A stretch of DNA of 64,000 bases from Lentzea waywayandensis. GTDB lineage: Bacteria > Actinomycetota > Actinomycetes > Mycobacteriales > Pseudonocardiaceae. The position numbers were made by a program, and so were the translations under genes. Position 1 is the stretch's first letter. Each line of letters starts with the position of its first letter. Shown piece by piece: positions 45,268-53,450 of this stretch. The notes under the pieces were generated by a model. It was not told the origin of the DNA. It was given only the letters and a program-made list of their open reading frames with translations, and did no database searches. The stretch lies in contig NZ_FOYL01000002.1 in the NCBI RefSeq assembly GCF_900115955.1, forward strand, positions 1,116,001-1,180,000, read 5' to 3'.

Positions 45268-47952
45268 GTGGAGTTCCTGCTGCTCGGTTCGCTGGCGGTA
45301 CGGCGGACGGGCACACTGCTGGAGCTGGGCGGACCCCGGCAGCGCGCGGTGCTCACCATGCTGTTGCTGCACGCGAACGAGGCGGTCAGCGTCGCACAGC
45401 TGACAGACGCCGTCTGGGATTCGCCGCCGGTGTCACCCGAGTCGAACCTGCGCACGTACGTCGCCGGGTTGCGCAAGGTCCTCGGTGAACGACTGATAAC
45501 GCATCCGGGCCACGGCTACCAGCTCGTGGTCGAACCCGGCGAGCTGGACCTCGACGCGTTCGACCAGCTCGTGCGCGACGGCGAGAACGCCCTGGCGGAC
45601 ACCGACACGGAAGCGGCGGCGGACCTCTTCGGCCAGGCGCTGGGCCGGTGGCACGGCATCCCGACCGCCGAGCTCAACGCGGGACCGTTGCTGCGCGCCG
45701 AGTTCACCCGGATCCAGGAACGCCGCCTCACCGCCGTCGAGCGGTTCGCGAAGACCTCGCTGGAGCTCGGCCGGATCGACGACGTGATCGACCGGCTGCG
45801 GCGGGAGACCGCGCTGCACCCGTTGCGCGAGGAGCTCTGGGTCCAGCTGATGCTGGCGCTGGACCGCTCGGGCCGTCGCAGCGAGGCGCTCGAAGCCTTT
45901 GCGACGGCCCGCAAGCACATGGTCGAGCAGGTCGGCGTCGAGCCGGGCGCGCGATTGCGCCAGTTGCAGCAGGTGATCCTCGAAAGCCGGGTGCCCTCGC
46001 CCGCGGCTTTGAACGCGCATCGCCAGCTGCCGATGGACATCGCCGAGTTCACCGGCCGGGAGTCCGAGCTGCGGCGGCTGTGCGAACCGGGGCCGCAGAC
46101 CACCGTCGTGATCTCCGCGATCGAGGGCATGGCCGGGGTCGGCAAGACGAAGCTGGCCGTCCGTGCGGCGCACCAGCTCGTTCAGCGTTATCCGGATGTG
46201 CAACTGTGGGCCGACTTGCACGGCTTCGACGCCGACGAGCTGCCCGCGGACCCGTCCGCCGTGCTGGAGAGCTTCCTGCGGCTGCTCGGCGTACCCGGCG
46301 GGCAGATCCCGGCGTCGCTGGAGGAACGGGCCGCGCTCTACCGCGACCGGCTGACGGGCAAGCGCGCGTTGGTGCTGCTCGACAACGCCGCCGGCGAGGA
46401 CCAGGTGCGGCCGTTGCTGCCGGGCAGCTCCACCTGCATGGTGCTGATCACCAGCCGCCGCACGCTCCTGCGGCTGGACGGCGTGAGGTCACTCTTCCTC
46501 GACGTCTTCACCTCCGGTGAGGCGCTCGCGCTGCTCTCCAGGATCGCCGGCGAGGACCGCGTGCAGGCCGATCTCGAGGCAGCGGAACAGATCGCGGAGC
46601 TGTGCGGGCACCTGCCGATCGCCGTCGCGCTGGCCGCCAAACGGCTCGCCCGTCGTCCACAGTGGACGATGCGCGACCTGGTGGACCGGCTCGAGCGGGG
46701 AGGGGGTCTCGGTGTCCGGGGCGTGTTCGACCTCTCGTACCAGGCGCTGCCGGACAACCAGAGGCGCCTGTTTCGACTCCTCGGACTCCATCCGGGGGAG
46801 GACTTCTCCGCCGACTCGGCCGCCGCACTCGCCGGGCTGACCCCGCACGAGGCGGGCGACCTGCTGGAGACGTTGCTCGACGAACACCTGTTGCAGCAAC
46901 ACACCCCCGGCCGCTACAGCCTGCACGACCTGCTGCGCACGTACGCCGTCGAGCAGGTCACCGCCGCCGAACCGCCGCCCGTTCGCACGTTGGCGCGGCG
47001 CCGCGTGCTCGACTGGTACGTGCACACGTCGTGGCAGAGCGCGCAGCAGCTCAACCCGCAGCGCAAGCTGGAGATCAGCCCCGCGGACCCGGTCGTGCAC
47101 GCACGTTCGTTCGCCGACCGCGACGCCGCTCTGCTGTGGTGCGACACCGAACGCGCGAACCTCGTCGCGGCGGTGCGCGACGCCGCCGGGCACGAGCTGC
47201 CGGAGCACTCCTGGAGCCTCGCTCAATGCCTGTGGGACTTCTTCAACCTGCGCAAGCACTGGGCGGACTGGATCGACACGCACGGCGTCGCGCTGGCCGC
47301 CGCACGATCGGTCGGTGACCGCAGCGCCGAGGGCAGGATGCTGATCACGCTGGGCATCGCGCTGCGCGAGGTCCGGCGGCACGACGAGTCCATCGAGTGC
47401 AACCAGCAGGCGCTCGCGATCTTCCGCGCGACCGGCGACAGGTCCCGTCAGGAACCGACGCTCAACAACCTCGGCATCGTCTACATGGTGCTGGGCCGGG
47501 CCGAGGACGCGCTGGCGTGCTACGAGCAGTCCGCCGAGATCGCCCGCGAACTGGGCAACCGGCACTCGGAAGCCGTGACGCTGAACAACATCGCGCTGCT
47601 GCACGCCGACGCGGGCCGGTTCGACGTCGCGCTGGCGCGGTACCTGCGGGCGTTGGAGATCCGCCAGGACATCAAGGACCCGTACAGCGAGGCGATCCTG
47701 CTCAACAACATCGGCGAGGTGTACCGGGGCCTGCTCGACTTCCCCGAGGCCGTGTCGTACGTCGACCGGGCGCTGGAGACGTTCCGGGCGATCGGCGACC
47801 TCTACGGGCAGGCCGAGTCGCTGGACAACCTCGGGCTGGCGCTGGACGGGCTCGGCGACCGCCGGGGCGCGGAGAAGTGCTGGCTGGAGTCCGTGACGTT
47901 GTTCGAGGAACTGGGCGAACCCAAGGCCGACGAGGTGCGCGGCCGCCTGTAG
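45268..47952 (+). CDS. AfsR-type SARP regulator with NB-ARC and TPR domains
   Basis: An 894-residue protein from GTG 45268 (GAGGAG 10 nt upstream; longer frames start inside the structured leader). Order: winged helix (1-90; GPRQRAVLTMLLLHAN and LRTYVAGLRKVLGER), BTAD (95-245; EQVGVEPGARLRQLQ), NB-ARC/STAND ATPase (about 265-560; P-loop GMAGVGKTKLAV ~288, Walker B ALVLLDNA, LCGHLPIAVALA), and C-terminal TPRs (about 680-890; repeated LNNLGIVY/LNNIALLH/LNNIGEVY motifs). Resembles AfsR. It sits just upstream of the thiopeptide genes in the same direction, 110 bp before the precursor, and is the prime candidate for their activator. Confidence 0.93.
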   Translation: MEFLLLGSLAVRRTGTLLELGGPRQRAVLTMLLLHANEAVSVAQLTDAVWDSPPVSPESNLRTYVAGLRKVLGERLITHPGHGYQLVVEPGELDLDAFDQLVRDGENALADTDTEAAADLFGQALGRWHGIPTAELNAGPLLRAEFTRIQERRLTAVERFAKTSLELGRIDDVIDRLRRETALHPLREELWVQLMLALDRSGRRSEALEAFATARKHMVEQVGVEPGARLRQLQQVILESRVPSPAALNAHRQLPMDIAEFTGRESELRRLCEPGPQTTVVISAIEGMAGVGKTKLAVRAAHQLVQRYPDVQLWADLHGFDADELPADPSAVLESFLRLLGVPGGQIPASLEERAALYRDRLTGKRALVLLDNAAGEDQVRPLLPGSSTCMVLITSRRTLLRLDGVRSLFLDVFTSGEALALLSRIAGEDRVQADLEAAEQIAELCGHLPIAVALAAKRLARRPQWTMRDLVDRLERGGGLGVRGVFDLSYQALPDNQRRLFRLLGLHPGEDFSADSAAALAGLTPHEAGDLLETLLDEHLLQQHTPGRYSLHDLLRTYAVEQVTAAEPPPVRTLARRRVLDWYVHTSWQSAQQLNPQRKLEISPADPVVHARSFADRDAALLWCDTERANLVAAVRDAAGHELPEHSWSLAQCLWDFFNLRKHWADWIDTHGVALAAARSVGDRSAEGRMLITLGIALREVRRHDESIECNQQALAIFRATGDRSRQEPTLNNLGIVYMVLGRAEDALACYEQSAEIARELGNRHSEAVTLNNIALLHADAGRFDVALARYLRALEIRQDIKDPYSEAILLNNIGEVYRGLLDFPEAVSYVDRALETFRAIGDLYGQAESLDNLGLALDGLGDRRGAEKCWLESVTLFEELGEPKADEVRGRL

Positions 47953-48062
47953 GGCCGCCGTGCGATCAAGCAAAGCGCGATCCGTGCCGTATCGCGTTTC
48001 TTCAGCCTGACTGAACAGCCCCTGGGCGAGTTCAACAACAACTGAAGACGTGAGGACACGGC
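47953..48062 (+). promoter_or_regulatory. Intergenic promoter region of the thiopeptide cluster
   Basis: 110 bp between the AfsR-like gene and the precursor. It has short inverted repeats (CGCGAT/ATCGCG about 47977-47996; TTCAG/CTGAA 48001-48015) and a GAGG RBS at 48050-48053, about 9 nt before the precursor ATG. I could not define a -35/-10 pair or a copy of the CGTGCACAGA element. Confidence 0.5.
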
Positions 48063-48236
48063 ATGAAGGATCTCTCTTTCGACCCTGACGACCTGGAGCT
48101 CGGCGACCTCGCGGTCACCTCCCTGCGCGACTCGGTCGCGCTGCCGGAGTCCGGCGCTTCCGGAGGCGCCTCGTCGTGCTCGTGCGGCAGCTCGTCGTGC
48201 AGCAGCTGCACCCAGCCTCCCGTCCAGAACGCATGA
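48063..48236 (+). CDS. lazA: Lactazole-type thiopeptide precursor peptide
   Basis: A 57-residue precursor. The acidic leader contains LELGDLAVTSLRDSVALPES (11-30), which closely resembles the lactazole leader as I recall it (LDLSELTVTSLRDTVALPEN). After ESGA comes a Ser/Cys-rich core (residues 33-57): SGGASSCSCGSSSC then SSCTQPPVQNA, with five Cys and many Ser. The C-terminal TQPPVQNA tail parallels the AQPQDM tail of LazA. Cys residues would become thiazolines/thiazoles and Ser residues dehydroalanines; two dehydroalanines condense into the central pyridine. The stop overlaps the ATG of the dehydratase gene (ATGA). Identity as a thiopeptide precursor is supported by all five following genes. 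Confidence 0.95.
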   Translation: MKDLSFDPDDLELGDLAVTSLRDSVALPESGASGGASSCSCGSSSCSSCTQPPVQNA

Positions 48237-50650
48237 GCGATCGCGTGCAGGGAGAAACAGCGCCATACGCACTCGTGCGCCTGGCGGCCCTGCCGCACCC
48301 GGACGGCGCTGCGACGGCAGCGCCGTTCCGGCGGGCGGTGGAGACGTTGGCGGCGCTCGAAGCCTCGCTGCTGTCACTGGCCGGCCCGGTGTCGGACCTG
48401 CTGCACGACAGCGCAGGCACGCACTCCGACACCTACCACCGCACGGTCGTGCTGCCGTTGCGCCGCGACGTCCACAACGGACGGTTGCCCCGGCCTTCCC
48501 TTCGCGCGGAGGTTGACGGGCTGGTGTCGCGGTTTCCGCAGCTCGGCGAATGGCTGTCGGCCATGGATCAACGCGCTGACGTGACCGCGGAGATCGAGCG
48601 ACTTCTCCCGGACGCGCTCGCCGCCGAACGCGAGGTGCTCGCGTCGTTGTGCGGCAACGAGTCCGTGCGGAAGGCCGCCGTCTTCAGCGGCCGCGACCTC
48701 TGGCAGGGCCTCGCCCGCGCCGGCGCCGGCGACAAGCGTTCCCGCAAGGCGGAACCCACCGTGCTGCGCTACGCCCTGCGCGCGACGTCGAAGACCAGTC
48801 CCCTGTCCTGGTACGCGGCGGTCGGCTGGGCCACCTGGTCCCCCGACGCCCCCGCGCCGGACTTCGGCACACCGGTCGCCGTCACGCGGGTCAACCAGGT
48901 GCTGCTGACCCGGCTGATCACCGCTCTCCTCGCCGATCGCAGTCATCTCTTCGACCACCCCCACCGCCTCGCGCCCGACGTGCACGCCGACGGCGGCCAG
49001 GTGAAGTTCCGTCGTGACATTCCCGCCCGCGGACCGTTGCGCGCCAACGTCGGCATCGAGGAGGACGTCGAACTGGCGTCCAGCCCGCCGCTGCAGTTCC
49101 TGGTCGGCCTCACCGGCGCCAACCCCAAGGGCATCAGCCCCGCCGAGCTCGCCAGCGCCCTCGCGACCCGCCTGCCCGACGGCGAGTCCGGCCGGGCGCA
49201 GCACTACGTCGCGTTGCTGCTCGACATCAAGCTCCTCGTGCCGGTGCTGCCCGCCGACCCGCAGGACCCCGAGGCCTGTCCCGCGCTGGCCTCGTGGCTG
49301 CGCGACACCGGCAGGTCCGAGCTCGCCGACCGGGTGATCTCGATCTACCGGGACACCCTGGCGTTCGCCGAGATCGACGCAGCCGCAAGGCCCGCCGCGC
49401 TCGCCGCCCTGTTCACGTCGTGGGAGGAGCTGGGCTCGATCGTCGGCACGGAGCTCGGTGACGTGACGCCGTTGAGCGAGGACGTCGTGCTGCCGTTGCC
49501 CGTTCGGCTCGGCCGTGCGCACGGATACGACGGCGTGCGGTCGCTGGCCGGCCTGACTCCGTTGCTGATGCTGTTCGACCGGCACCTCGCGATCCGGCGG
49601 CACTCACGCGACCTGTTCGTCACGGAGTTCGGTCACGGCGGCTCCGCCCGCCTCGCCGCCTGCGCGCCGCTGATCCACGAGGCCATGTCCGGCGCGCCGA
49701 CCGGCGGTCTCGGGGCGAGCCGGGCCCAGGTGGCCGATCTGGTGCGGGACGGCGTGATCACCGACGAGGTCGTCACGGCCGCCGCGGACCTGCTGCCCGC
49801 GTGGATGAAGACCAGGCCGACCTCGTACTCGTTCTTCGCCCAGCCGTCACCGGACGGCCTGGTGGTGAACCACATCTACGACGGCTTCGGCCGTTTCCCC
49901 GGCCGGTTCCTCGATCTGCTGCCACCCGAGGCGTACGCGACCGTCCGGGCCACTTTGGACGGTGTGTTCCCGCGCGGTTTCGTGGAGTACCGCCCGGTAC
50001 AGGGCTTCAACCCGAACCTGCACCCTCTGCTCGGACGCGCGGAGATCGGCGAGGACCCGCGCTGGGCCGACTACACCCCGGACGCGCTGGAAGTCTTCCA
50101 CGACCAGCAGAACGACGAACTGCGACTGCGCCGCCGCGACAACGGCGCGGTGCTGGACGTGCTCTACCTCGGCTACCTCATGCCGATCTCGCTACCCGAC
50201 CGCGTCGCCGCCCTGTACTCCGACCTCACCTGCGGCGCGGCCGACCTCTCCCCGTTGCAGCCGGTCTCGGTGGCCGGTGATGTCCGCGTCGCCGATCGGC
50301 TGCGCTACCGCGACGTCGTGCTCGGCCGCCGCTACTGGGACTTCCCGGCTTCTTCCTTGACGGAGGCGTTCTCGTCGGTGGCCGGCGCGACGTCTCTGCG
50401 CGCCCGGTACGGCATGCCCGCGGAGCTGTTCGCGGGCATGGGTGGCGTCATCACGTCCCGCGAGGACTTCGAGGCCCGCGTGAACGGCCCGAAACCGCAG
50501 TACGCCGACCTCACCAACGCACTGCACCTGCGCTGCCTGCCGCGCCTGACGTCCCGCTACGGCGACCACGTCCGACTGACCGAGGCACTTCCCGTGCCCT
50601 CCGGCCAGGTGCTCGAAGTGGTGGCGGAGACCTACCGGAGGGCCGGATGA
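48233..50650 (+). CDS. lazB: tRNA-Glu-dependent LanB-type dehydratase (glutamylation enzyme)
   Basis: An 805-residue protein of the lantibiotic-dehydratase N-terminal class, starting at the ATG that overlaps the precursor stop (ATGA); a longer frame at 48176 runs through the precursor gene and was rejected. Typical blocks are GRDLWQGLARAG with KAEPTVLRYALRATSKTSP (about 165-195), a central RRHSRDLFVTEFG (~455), and NPNLHPLLGRAEIG (~595). It should transfer Glu from glutamyl-tRNA to core Ser side chains. The separate elimination domain is in LazF, as in lactazole biosynthesis. About 805 residues fits the family. Confidence 0.92.
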   Translation: MSDRVQGETAPYALVRLAALPHPDGAATAAPFRRAVETLAALEASLLSLAGPVSDLLHDSAGTHSDTYHRTVVLPLRRDVHNGRLPRPSLRAEVDGLVSRFPQLGEWLSAMDQRADVTAEIERLLPDALAAEREVLASLCGNESVRKAAVFSGRDLWQGLARAGAGDKRSRKAEPTVLRYALRATSKTSPLSWYAAVGWATWSPDAPAPDFGTPVAVTRVNQVLLTRLITALLADRSHLFDHPHRLAPDVHADGGQVKFRRDIPARGPLRANVGIEEDVELASSPPLQFLVGLTGANPKGISPAELASALATRLPDGESGRAQHYVALLLDIKLLVPVLPADPQDPEACPALASWLRDTGRSELADRVISIYRDTLAFAEIDAAARPAALAALFTSWEELGSIVGTELGDVTPLSEDVVLPLPVRLGRAHGYDGVRSLAGLTPLLMLFDRHLAIRRHSRDLFVTEFGHGGSARLAACAPLIHEAMSGAPTGGLGASRAQVADLVRDGVITDEVVTAAADLLPAWMKTRPTSYSFFAQPSPDGLVVNHIYDGFGRFPGRFLDLLPPEAYATVRATLDGVFPRGFVEYRPVQGFNPNLHPLLGRAEIGEDPRWADYTPDALEVFHDQQNDELRLRRRDNGAVLDVLYLGYLMPISLPDRVAALYSDLTCGAADLSPLQPVSVAGDVRVADRLRYRDVVLGRRYWDFPASSLTEAFSSVAGATSLRARYGMPAELFAGMGGVITSREDFEARVNGPKPQYADLTNALHLRCLPRLTSRYGDHVRLTEALPVPSGQVLEVVAETYRRAG

Positions 50651-51726
50651 CCGACGTCGTCTGCTACTACCACGACCCGATCAAGGCACCGCTGCTGCGC
50701 GACGGCGTCCTACCGGCCCTCGCCGCCGCCGAATCCACTTTCGCCGACGTCGTGGGCCACGTCGAACGCCACTGGCTGCACGGCCCGCACGTCCGCGTCG
50801 TGCTGACCGGCCCGTCCGCCCCGACCGCGGCGTTGCTGGTGGCGACCCTGCTCCGCTCCTACCTGGCTTCGAGCCCGTCCACAGTGGAGCTTTCGGAGTC
50901 CGAGCTGCTCGCGCACGCCGAGTCCGCGGCCGTGGCCGAGCTGCTCCTGCCGCCGTTCACTCCGTTCCACCCCAACAACTCCGTGCGCATCGAGCCGACC
51001 GACGACTCTCGCGCCCGCGACTTCCTCCCTCCAGCACACGTCGCTCTGCGCGCGGAAGGCCTCCGCCTGGGCCTGCCCGCCCTGCGCCACTCGCTGTCCG
51101 TGCCACGCCCGACACTCGCCCTGACCGCGATGGCCGTCCACGCCAGCCGCTACCCGGCCGGCCTGCAGTACGGCTACCACTCGTTCCTCTCGCACGTAGA
51201 GGACTTCCTGCTGGCCAGCGACCCCGACGGCGTCATCCGGTCCAAACTGGACTCGATCTGGACCGCAAACGCTTCCGCCGCCTGTGCCCTGGTCGAACAG
51301 GTAGCCCTGGGTCACCCCACCACACACCTGGAAGCAGCCTGGCAGACCTGGACCATCGCCCTGCGCCTGACCGCCCAGGAAAGCTACGACGCGGGGCAGC
51401 TCACCTCCGACCCCAACCCACGCCACGGCGAACGCGCCCACGAGGTAGGCGACCAGGACGCCATCCGCCGCTACAACTACGGCGAGCGCACCAAGTTCAC
51501 CGACTACCACACCGCCATGTGGACCGTGGACCTCTCCGACCCGGCGATCGCACGCTCGATGACCGTCTACCGCCTGGGCACCAACGTCCTCTACCAACTG
51601 CTGGCGATCTGCGACGTCACCCCGATGGAGCGCTACGCCGCCGCCCACCTCCTGGCCAACGCCGCGCAGAAGGTCCTCGGCACCACCTGGGCCGAGCAGT
51701 TCGCCGCCCTCCCGAAGGTGGGGTGA
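50647..51726 (+). CDS. lazC: Pyridine synthase (formal [4+2] cycloaddition enzyme)
   Basis: A 359-residue protein of the LazC/TclM group, distantly related to the LanB elimination domain. It begins VVCYYHDPIKAPLLRDGVLP; HWLHGPHVRVVLTG resembles the leader-binding/elimination fold, and AGLQYGYHSFLSHVEDFL contains residues conserved in pyridine synthases. It would join two dehydroalanines to form the six-membered ring, expel the leader peptide and close the macrocycle. ATGA overlap with lazB; GTGA overlap with lazD. No other enzyme in the window could do this step. Confidence 0.9.
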   Translation: MTDVVCYYHDPIKAPLLRDGVLPALAAAESTFADVVGHVERHWLHGPHVRVVLTGPSAPTAALLVATLLRSYLASSPSTVELSESELLAHAESAAVAELLLPPFTPFHPNNSVRIEPTDDSRARDFLPPAHVALRAEGLRLGLPALRHSLSVPRPTLALTAMAVHASRYPAGLQYGYHSFLSHVEDFLLASDPDGVIRSKLDSIWTANASAACALVEQVALGHPTTHLEAAWQTWTIALRLTAQESYDAGQLTSDPNPRHGERAHEVGDQDAIRRYNYGERTKFTDYHTAMWTVDLSDPAIARSMTVYRLGTNVLYQLLAICDVTPMERYAAAHLLANAAQKVLGTTWAEQFAALPKVG

Positions 51727-53450
51727 CGCGCGTGCTCGTACGGCTGCGCCCAGTCGTCACCGCCACCCAGACCGCCGACGGCCTGCACCTGCGCGGCTGG
51801 GCGTCCAGCTGCACCCTGTCCGGCGGAACCGGCCTGTGGAAGGTGTGGCAACGCCTGGCCCCACAGTTGGAAGCCGGGATCCCACGGTCCGCGCTGGAGG
51901 TGCCGTCCGATGCCGCTCCGGCCGTGCGGGCGGCGGTCTCGTTGATCCTGGAGCAGTTGTGGGAGCACGACATGCTGGTCGAGATGCCGGCGTGGGGAGC
52001 CGACGCGCCCGCGCCGAACGTGGCGGCCTGGCTGGAGTCCGCGGCCGCGGCACCGGTGGAGGCTTGGCAGCGGCTTCGCGCGGCCACGGTCGTCGTGTCG
52101 GGGCCTGGGCCGTTGGAGAGCGCGGCCGTTCGGGCGGCGGAGGCGGTGGGGCTGACGGTTCGGTGGTCAGGGACAGCCGCGCAGGCGGCGGAAGCCGGGC
52201 AAACGGCGGAAGCCGCGCAGACGACGGAAGCCGGGCACACGACCACGCTCGCGCCAATCACCCCGCACGCGAACAAAAGCGAGCCGGCCGCCGGACTCCT
52301 CCACGGAAGCGACGCGCCCATCCCACCCGCCGGCAGGGAACTCGTCGTCTCCGCGGGCACCCTCGCCGTCCTGGCGGGTTGCGGAACCGAAGTCGGCTAC
52401 GTCCTCCCGCCCACCACTGGAAGCCTCTCTTCACTCAACACTGAAGTAACTATGCGCACCGCAGCAAGACTGGGCATCACCGGCGAACCATCCGAGATCC
52501 TGGCCACCCTCATCGGATCCGCCGCCATCCACCGCCTCGCCTGTGCCATCGCCGGCCTGCCCGACCCGGCCGCGGAACTCGCCACCACCGGCCCAGCCAC
52601 CACGCCCGCGACCACCACCGGCCCGGCCACCACCGGCCCGGCCACCACGCCCGCGACCACCGAGCCCACACCCACCTATCCGATGGCCCTGGTCGCCCAC
52701 GCGACCCCGCTCCGCGCCACCTACCACCCGCTCCTACAAGGCCCGCCGACAGCGGACCCGTGGCGAGCCCTCGAAGCCCTCACGGACAACGAACTCGGCC
52801 CGGTCGACACCCCGGCGTTCGGCCCCCTCGCCCAGGTCCCGGCCAACCTCGCCACCTCAGGCGACGCCCTCGGCATCGGCACCACAGCCGACGCCGCCCG
52901 CCTCAACGCGGCCCTCAACGCCCTCAAGACCGACGGCGTGATCGGCATCGACGAGACCCACGCCCGCGGCGCGGCACTGCGCCAGGCCGCGCGCCACCAC
53001 CGCGGCGAGCCGGCTGACGCACACGAGTGGACCGGCGACCCGACCGCGCACCGGTGGTGGAAGGCGTTGACCGCGAGGTTCGGTGTCCCGGCGGTCGTCC
53101 GGGTCGAGCGGCTCGCATCTGGCGTGCACAAGGCGGAGATCAGCAACGGCAGGCAGATCCTCGCGTGGGCCGTTGAGGCAACGGCCGCGGACGCGGTGGC
53201 GTTCGCGGCCCTCGCCGCCACCGGCTACGCGCAGGCAGGTCGCACCGGCACCGCACACCTCAACGGCGCGACCCCGTGCAGGGCCACCGACAACCCCGAC
53301 TGGGTCACCAGGCAATGGCATTGGCCCGCCGACGTGCGAGACCGCGAAGAACGGCTCCAGCAGGCGATCGCGAGGCTGCCGGGAGTCCGGGTCGTGCCGC
53401 TCCGGCTCGACCCGGAACTCCGCTCCGCCGGTCTGAAGGCGTACCGATGA
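51723..53450 (+). CDS. lazD: Ocin-ThiF-like/RRE partner of the YcaO cyclodehydratase
   Basis: A 575-residue protein from GTG 51723. The N-terminal ~100 residues (LVRLRPVVTATQTADGLHLRGW and VRAAVSLILEQLWEHDML) fit the peptide-recognition winged helix of F/ThiF-like RiPP proteins; the rest is a degenerate ThiF-like scaffold (VVVSGPGPLESAAVRAAEAVGL near 122) with no adenylation motif. Two low-complexity inserts interrupt it: an Ala/Glu/Thr segment (about 155-178) and an Ala-Thr-Pro segment (about 288-315), both from DNA tandem repeats. It should deliver the leader to LazE. ATGA overlap with lazE. Confidence 0.88.
   Translation: MTRVLVRLRPVVTATQTADGLHLRGWASSCTLSGGTGLWKVWQRLAPQLEAGIPRSALEVPSDAAPAVRAAVSLILEQLWEHDMLVEMPAWGADAPAPNVAAWLESAAAAPVEAWQRLRAATVVVSGPGPLESAAVRAAEAVGLTVRWSGTAAQAAEAGQTAEAAQTTEAGHTTTLAPITPHANKSEPAAGLLHGSDAPIPPAGRELVVSAGTLAVLAGCGTEVGYVLPPTTGSLSSLNTEVTMRTAARLGITGEPSEILATLIGSAAIHRLACAIAGLPDPAAELATTGPATTPATTTGPATTGPATTPATTEPTPTYPMALVAHATPLRATYHPLLQGPPTADPWRALEALTDNELGPVDTPAFGPLAQVPANLATSGDALGIGTTADAARLNAALNALKTDGVIGIDETHARGAALRQAARHHRGEPADAHEWTGDPTAHRWWKALTARFGVPAVVRVERLASGVHKAEISNGRQILAWAVEATAADAVAFAALAATGYAQAGRTGTAHLNGATPCRATDNPDWVTRQWHWPADVRDREERLQQAIARLPGVRVVPLRLDPELRSAGLKAYR
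52186..52243 (+). repeat. 18-bp tandem repeat in lazD
   Basis: About three imperfect copies of a unit like GCGGAAGCCGGGCAAACG encode the AEAGQT-type repeats. Lies in a linker of the protein, so copy changes would be tolerated. Confidence 0.55.
52581..52668 (+). repeat. Ala-Thr-Pro coding tandem repeats in lazD
   Basis: Interleaved repeats of GCCACCACCGGCCCG and GCCACCACGCCCGCGACC encode ATTGPATTPATT. Likely an unstructured linker. Confidence 0.6.

Noticed and set aside
48176-48232. Longer start for the LanB-type dehydratase
   Set aside because: It would run through the thiopeptide precursor in another frame; the ATGA overlap at 48233 fits the coupling pattern of the other laz genes.
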